64,000 nt of DNA from Delftia tsuruhatensis NBRC 16741 (GTDB lineage: Bacteria > Pseudomonadota > Gammaproteobacteria > Burkholderiales > Burkholderiaceae_C): contig NZ_BCTO01000021.1 of NCBI RefSeq assembly GCF_001571325.1, positions 149,374-213,373 of the forward strand. Direction: 5' to 3'. Shown one piece after another: positions 62,790 through 64,000 of the stretch. Position numbers and translations under genes: made by a program. The first letter of the stretch is position 1. Each line of letters starts with the position of its first letter. The notes beneath the pieces are model-generated. The model had not been told where the DNA came from, searched no databases, and worked only from the letters and a program-made list of their open reading frames with translations.

Positions 62790-63225
62790 GCCTGCACTCC
62801 TTTTTCCACATCACAAAAATAAGCACGTCGCCGCCGTCCGGCGCCGCGCCGTGTAGCCGGGCCTCCTCACGAAACCCCAGGTGCTGGTTAAAACGCCGCG
62901 CCAGGGCGTTGCTCTCGTTCACGTAGCCGCTCACGCGCTCCACGCCGCACACCAGAAACGGATAGGCAAAGCAGGCGCGCAGGTAGTCGCGCACGAGCCA
63001 GCGCGCGCCGGGCTCTGCCGCAACGTGCATCCAGAGGTTGCGGCCGTTGAAGCCTTCGTAGAGCACGCCGGCCACGAGTCGGCCGCCACGGCGCAGGCCA
63101 ATGGCGCGCATGTCCTGGGAACGTGCCAGGCCCGGCACCAGGCCCTGCATGAAGGGCAGCACCGCGTCGAGGTCATATTCGAGGGAATGGGGCATGCCGA
63201 GCACGGTGGCAGGCTTGGCACGCAT
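62770..63225 (-). CDS. Phage-borne GNAT acetyltransferase
   Basis: A 151-residue N-acetyltransferase. The pattern VSGYVNESNALARRFNQHLG is the acetyl-CoA-binding helix and loop of GNATs, and the C-terminal strand follows. It begins by TGATG overlap with the assembly-chaperone-like gene. GNAT genes of this type recur in phage structural operons; the acceptor is unknown and may be a virion or host protein. Confidence 0.75.
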   Translation of the reverse strand: MRAKPATVLGMPHSLEYDLDAVLPFMQGLVPGLARSQDMRAIGLRRGGRLVAGVLYEGFNGRNLWMHVAAEPGARWLVRDYLRACFAYPFLVCGVERVSGYVNESNALARRFNQHLGFREEARLHGAAPDGGDVLIFVMWKKECRHALAHD

Positions 63226-63644
63226 CAGGCCGGCGGAGTGGGCCAGACAATGGCCAGCGGGTCGGCCTGGTCGGTGATGTCGCGCAGGGCCTGGCGGTAG
63301 GCCAGCCAGCGGCCGGGCACGGGGTCGCCCGTCTCCTGTGCGCGCAGCGTCACCCAGTCGCAGGCGGCCAGGCGCGCGTCGCGCTGGGCACGCACGGCCG
63401 CCCAGGCCTGGGCTAGGTCGAGGGTCCAGGACCTGCTGGCCACGTCGAAGCGGTGGAACGAGCTGGGCGCCGCCGGCACAGCCACCAGGCCGCCATCCCA
63501 ATAGAAGGCGTTCGGGTCTGGCACGGGATGCGGCACGCGGCGAAAGCTGCCGTTCGCCCCGGGCAGATCCTTGAGGTGGCGAAATGGCGCGCTGCCCGAG
63601 CGCAGGATGCGACCGGCGCTGTCGATCTGGATGAAATGAATCAT
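63225..63644 (-). CDS. Tail-fibre assembly-type chaperone
   Basis: A 139-residue protein whose last third (VRAQRDARLAACDWVTL, then WLAYRQALRDITDQ) matches the Trp/Arg pattern of tail-fibre assembly and tail assembly chaperone proteins. The N-terminus is beta-like. It overlaps the upstream gene by ATGA, which would make that gene the 3' end of a fibre or receptor-binding protein. Confidence 0.7.
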   Translation of the reverse strand: MIHFIQIDSAGRILRSGSAPFRHLKDLPGANGSFRRVPHPVPDPNAFYWDGGLVAVPAAPSSFHRFDVASRSWTLDLAQAWAAVRAQRDARLAACDWVTLRAQETGDPVPGRWLAYRQALRDITDQADPLAIVWPTPPA

Positions 63645-63997
63645 CGGCGGCCTCCCGTGGCGACGATGTTGGACAGGAAAACCGTGACCGTCTCGCCGGG
63701 GCCAGCCGAGGCCAAGAGGCGGTACTGCGTCCAGCCTGCGGGCGGGTTGGCGTCGAAACAGCTGTTATGGGCCGAGGTCCGGTAGCCGTTGGGCATCGAC
63801 GTGCCCGTGTACTGCAGGCCGATTCCGCCCCGGTACAGCGTCAGGCTCAGGCTGCCATTGCTGTTCACGGGCATGGCGTTGACCAGGGCGATGACCACGA
63901 CGCCGGAGCCACCGTCTGCGTTGTTCACCCATGCCGAACACAGCTCGACCTGGCTATTTCCATAGATCGTGATCTCACCGCCCGAGCCGCTGGCCAT
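63641..63997 (-). CDS. Possible tail-fibre or virion protein, 5' end uncertain
   Basis: At least 118 residues: ASGSGGEITIYGNSQVELC, then Ser/Gly/Val-rich beta pattern to IVATGGRR. An ATG at 63997 could be the start, or the frame may continue past the window edge. It overlaps the assembly-chaperone-like gene, which favours a fibre-related role. Family not recognised. Confidence 0.5.
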   Translation of the reverse strand: MASGSGGEITIYGNSQVELCSAWVNNADGGSGVVVIALVNAMPVNSNGSLSLTLYRGGIGLQYTGTSMPNGYRTSAHNSCFDANPPAGWTQYRLLASAGPGETVTVFLSNIVATGGRR

Positions 63998-64000
63998 GGA

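Larger units (their letters stand above)
44868..64000 (-). mobile_element. Prophage structural region (right edge outside window)
   Basis: At least 18 genes on the minus strand, tightly packed, including tail tube, tape measure, S74-chaperone protein, candidate ejection proteins and a Mor-like activator. No integrase, repressor, terminase, portal, capsid or lysis gene is in view. The left edge lies between the tig -10 (44720) and the last phage stop (44868). Confidence 0.85.

Noticed and set aside
1..64000. CRISPR arrays, insertion sequences, rRNA genes
   Set aside because: None seen. No regularly spaced short repeats, no transposase frames and no rRNA-like stretches on either strand.

Overview
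The window looks like the chromosome of a high-GC betaproteobacterium of the Comamonadaceae (Delftia/Comamonas/Acidovorax type). This rests on very GC-rich codon use, the tig-clpP-clpX-lon block, a fruBKA operon with a fused IIA-HPr-EI protein, a divergent fumA/fumC pair and a Tn4371-type conjugation module. The genus is inferred from protein style; no database was consulted.

1-14.8 kb: the right-hand part of an integrative conjugative element (ICE). After an etfA gene (lacking only the first two bases of its start codon) come a LysR regulator, an entry-exclusion-type lipoprotein, traG (coupling ATPase), a CopG-like gene, trbB-C-D-E-J, a second exclusion-type lipoprotein, trbL-F-G-I and a DUF2274 gene. 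Most genes overlap by 4 bases. A strong terminator follows, then TTTTTCAT, the octamer known to bound Tn4371-family ICEs. Relaxase and integrase would lie left of the window.

14.8-25.6 kb: host osmoprotection and sugar uptake. proVWX (glycine betaine/proline ABC importer) has a near-consensus promoter and a leader of about 400 nt full of perfect hairpins. Converging with it is fruBKA, with a LacI-type regulator divergent from fruB and a perfect palindromic operator inside the fruB promoter.

25.7-44.7 kb: host housekeeping genes. In order: a DUF3334 protein; a MarR regulator with an MFS exporter; a secreted esterase; class II and class I fumarases facing away from each other; a methyltransferase and an acetyltransferase; murI; a YgjP-like metallopeptidase; a cluster of six tRNA genes (Leu, four Gly, Cys) around an M48 lipoprotein protease; and the proteostasis block lon, clpX, clpP, tig. 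Strong hairpins separate tig, clpP and clpX, and a folded leader precedes tig.

44.9-64 kb: a prophage or prophage remnant, all on the minus strand. The part transcribed first (64-57.6 kb) holds a possible tail-fibre end, a fibre-assembly-like protein, a GNAT acetyltransferase, a protein with an S74 self-cleaving chaperone, two candidate internal-virion (DNA-ejection) proteins and a Mor-like activator. The second part (57.3-44.9 kb) is a long-tail module: terminator-like protein, tail tube, tape measure and a run of large, mostly unrecognised distal-tail proteins ending just upstream of tig. No integrase, capsid, terminase or lysis gene lies in the window.

The observations most worth following are the folded proV leader, a phage protein whose C-terminal domain looks like a metallopeptidase that has lost all metal ligands, three exact 28-residue repeats in a baseplate-like protein, a beta-motif shared by two adjacent virion proteins, and the mosaic junction marked by the Mor-like gene.
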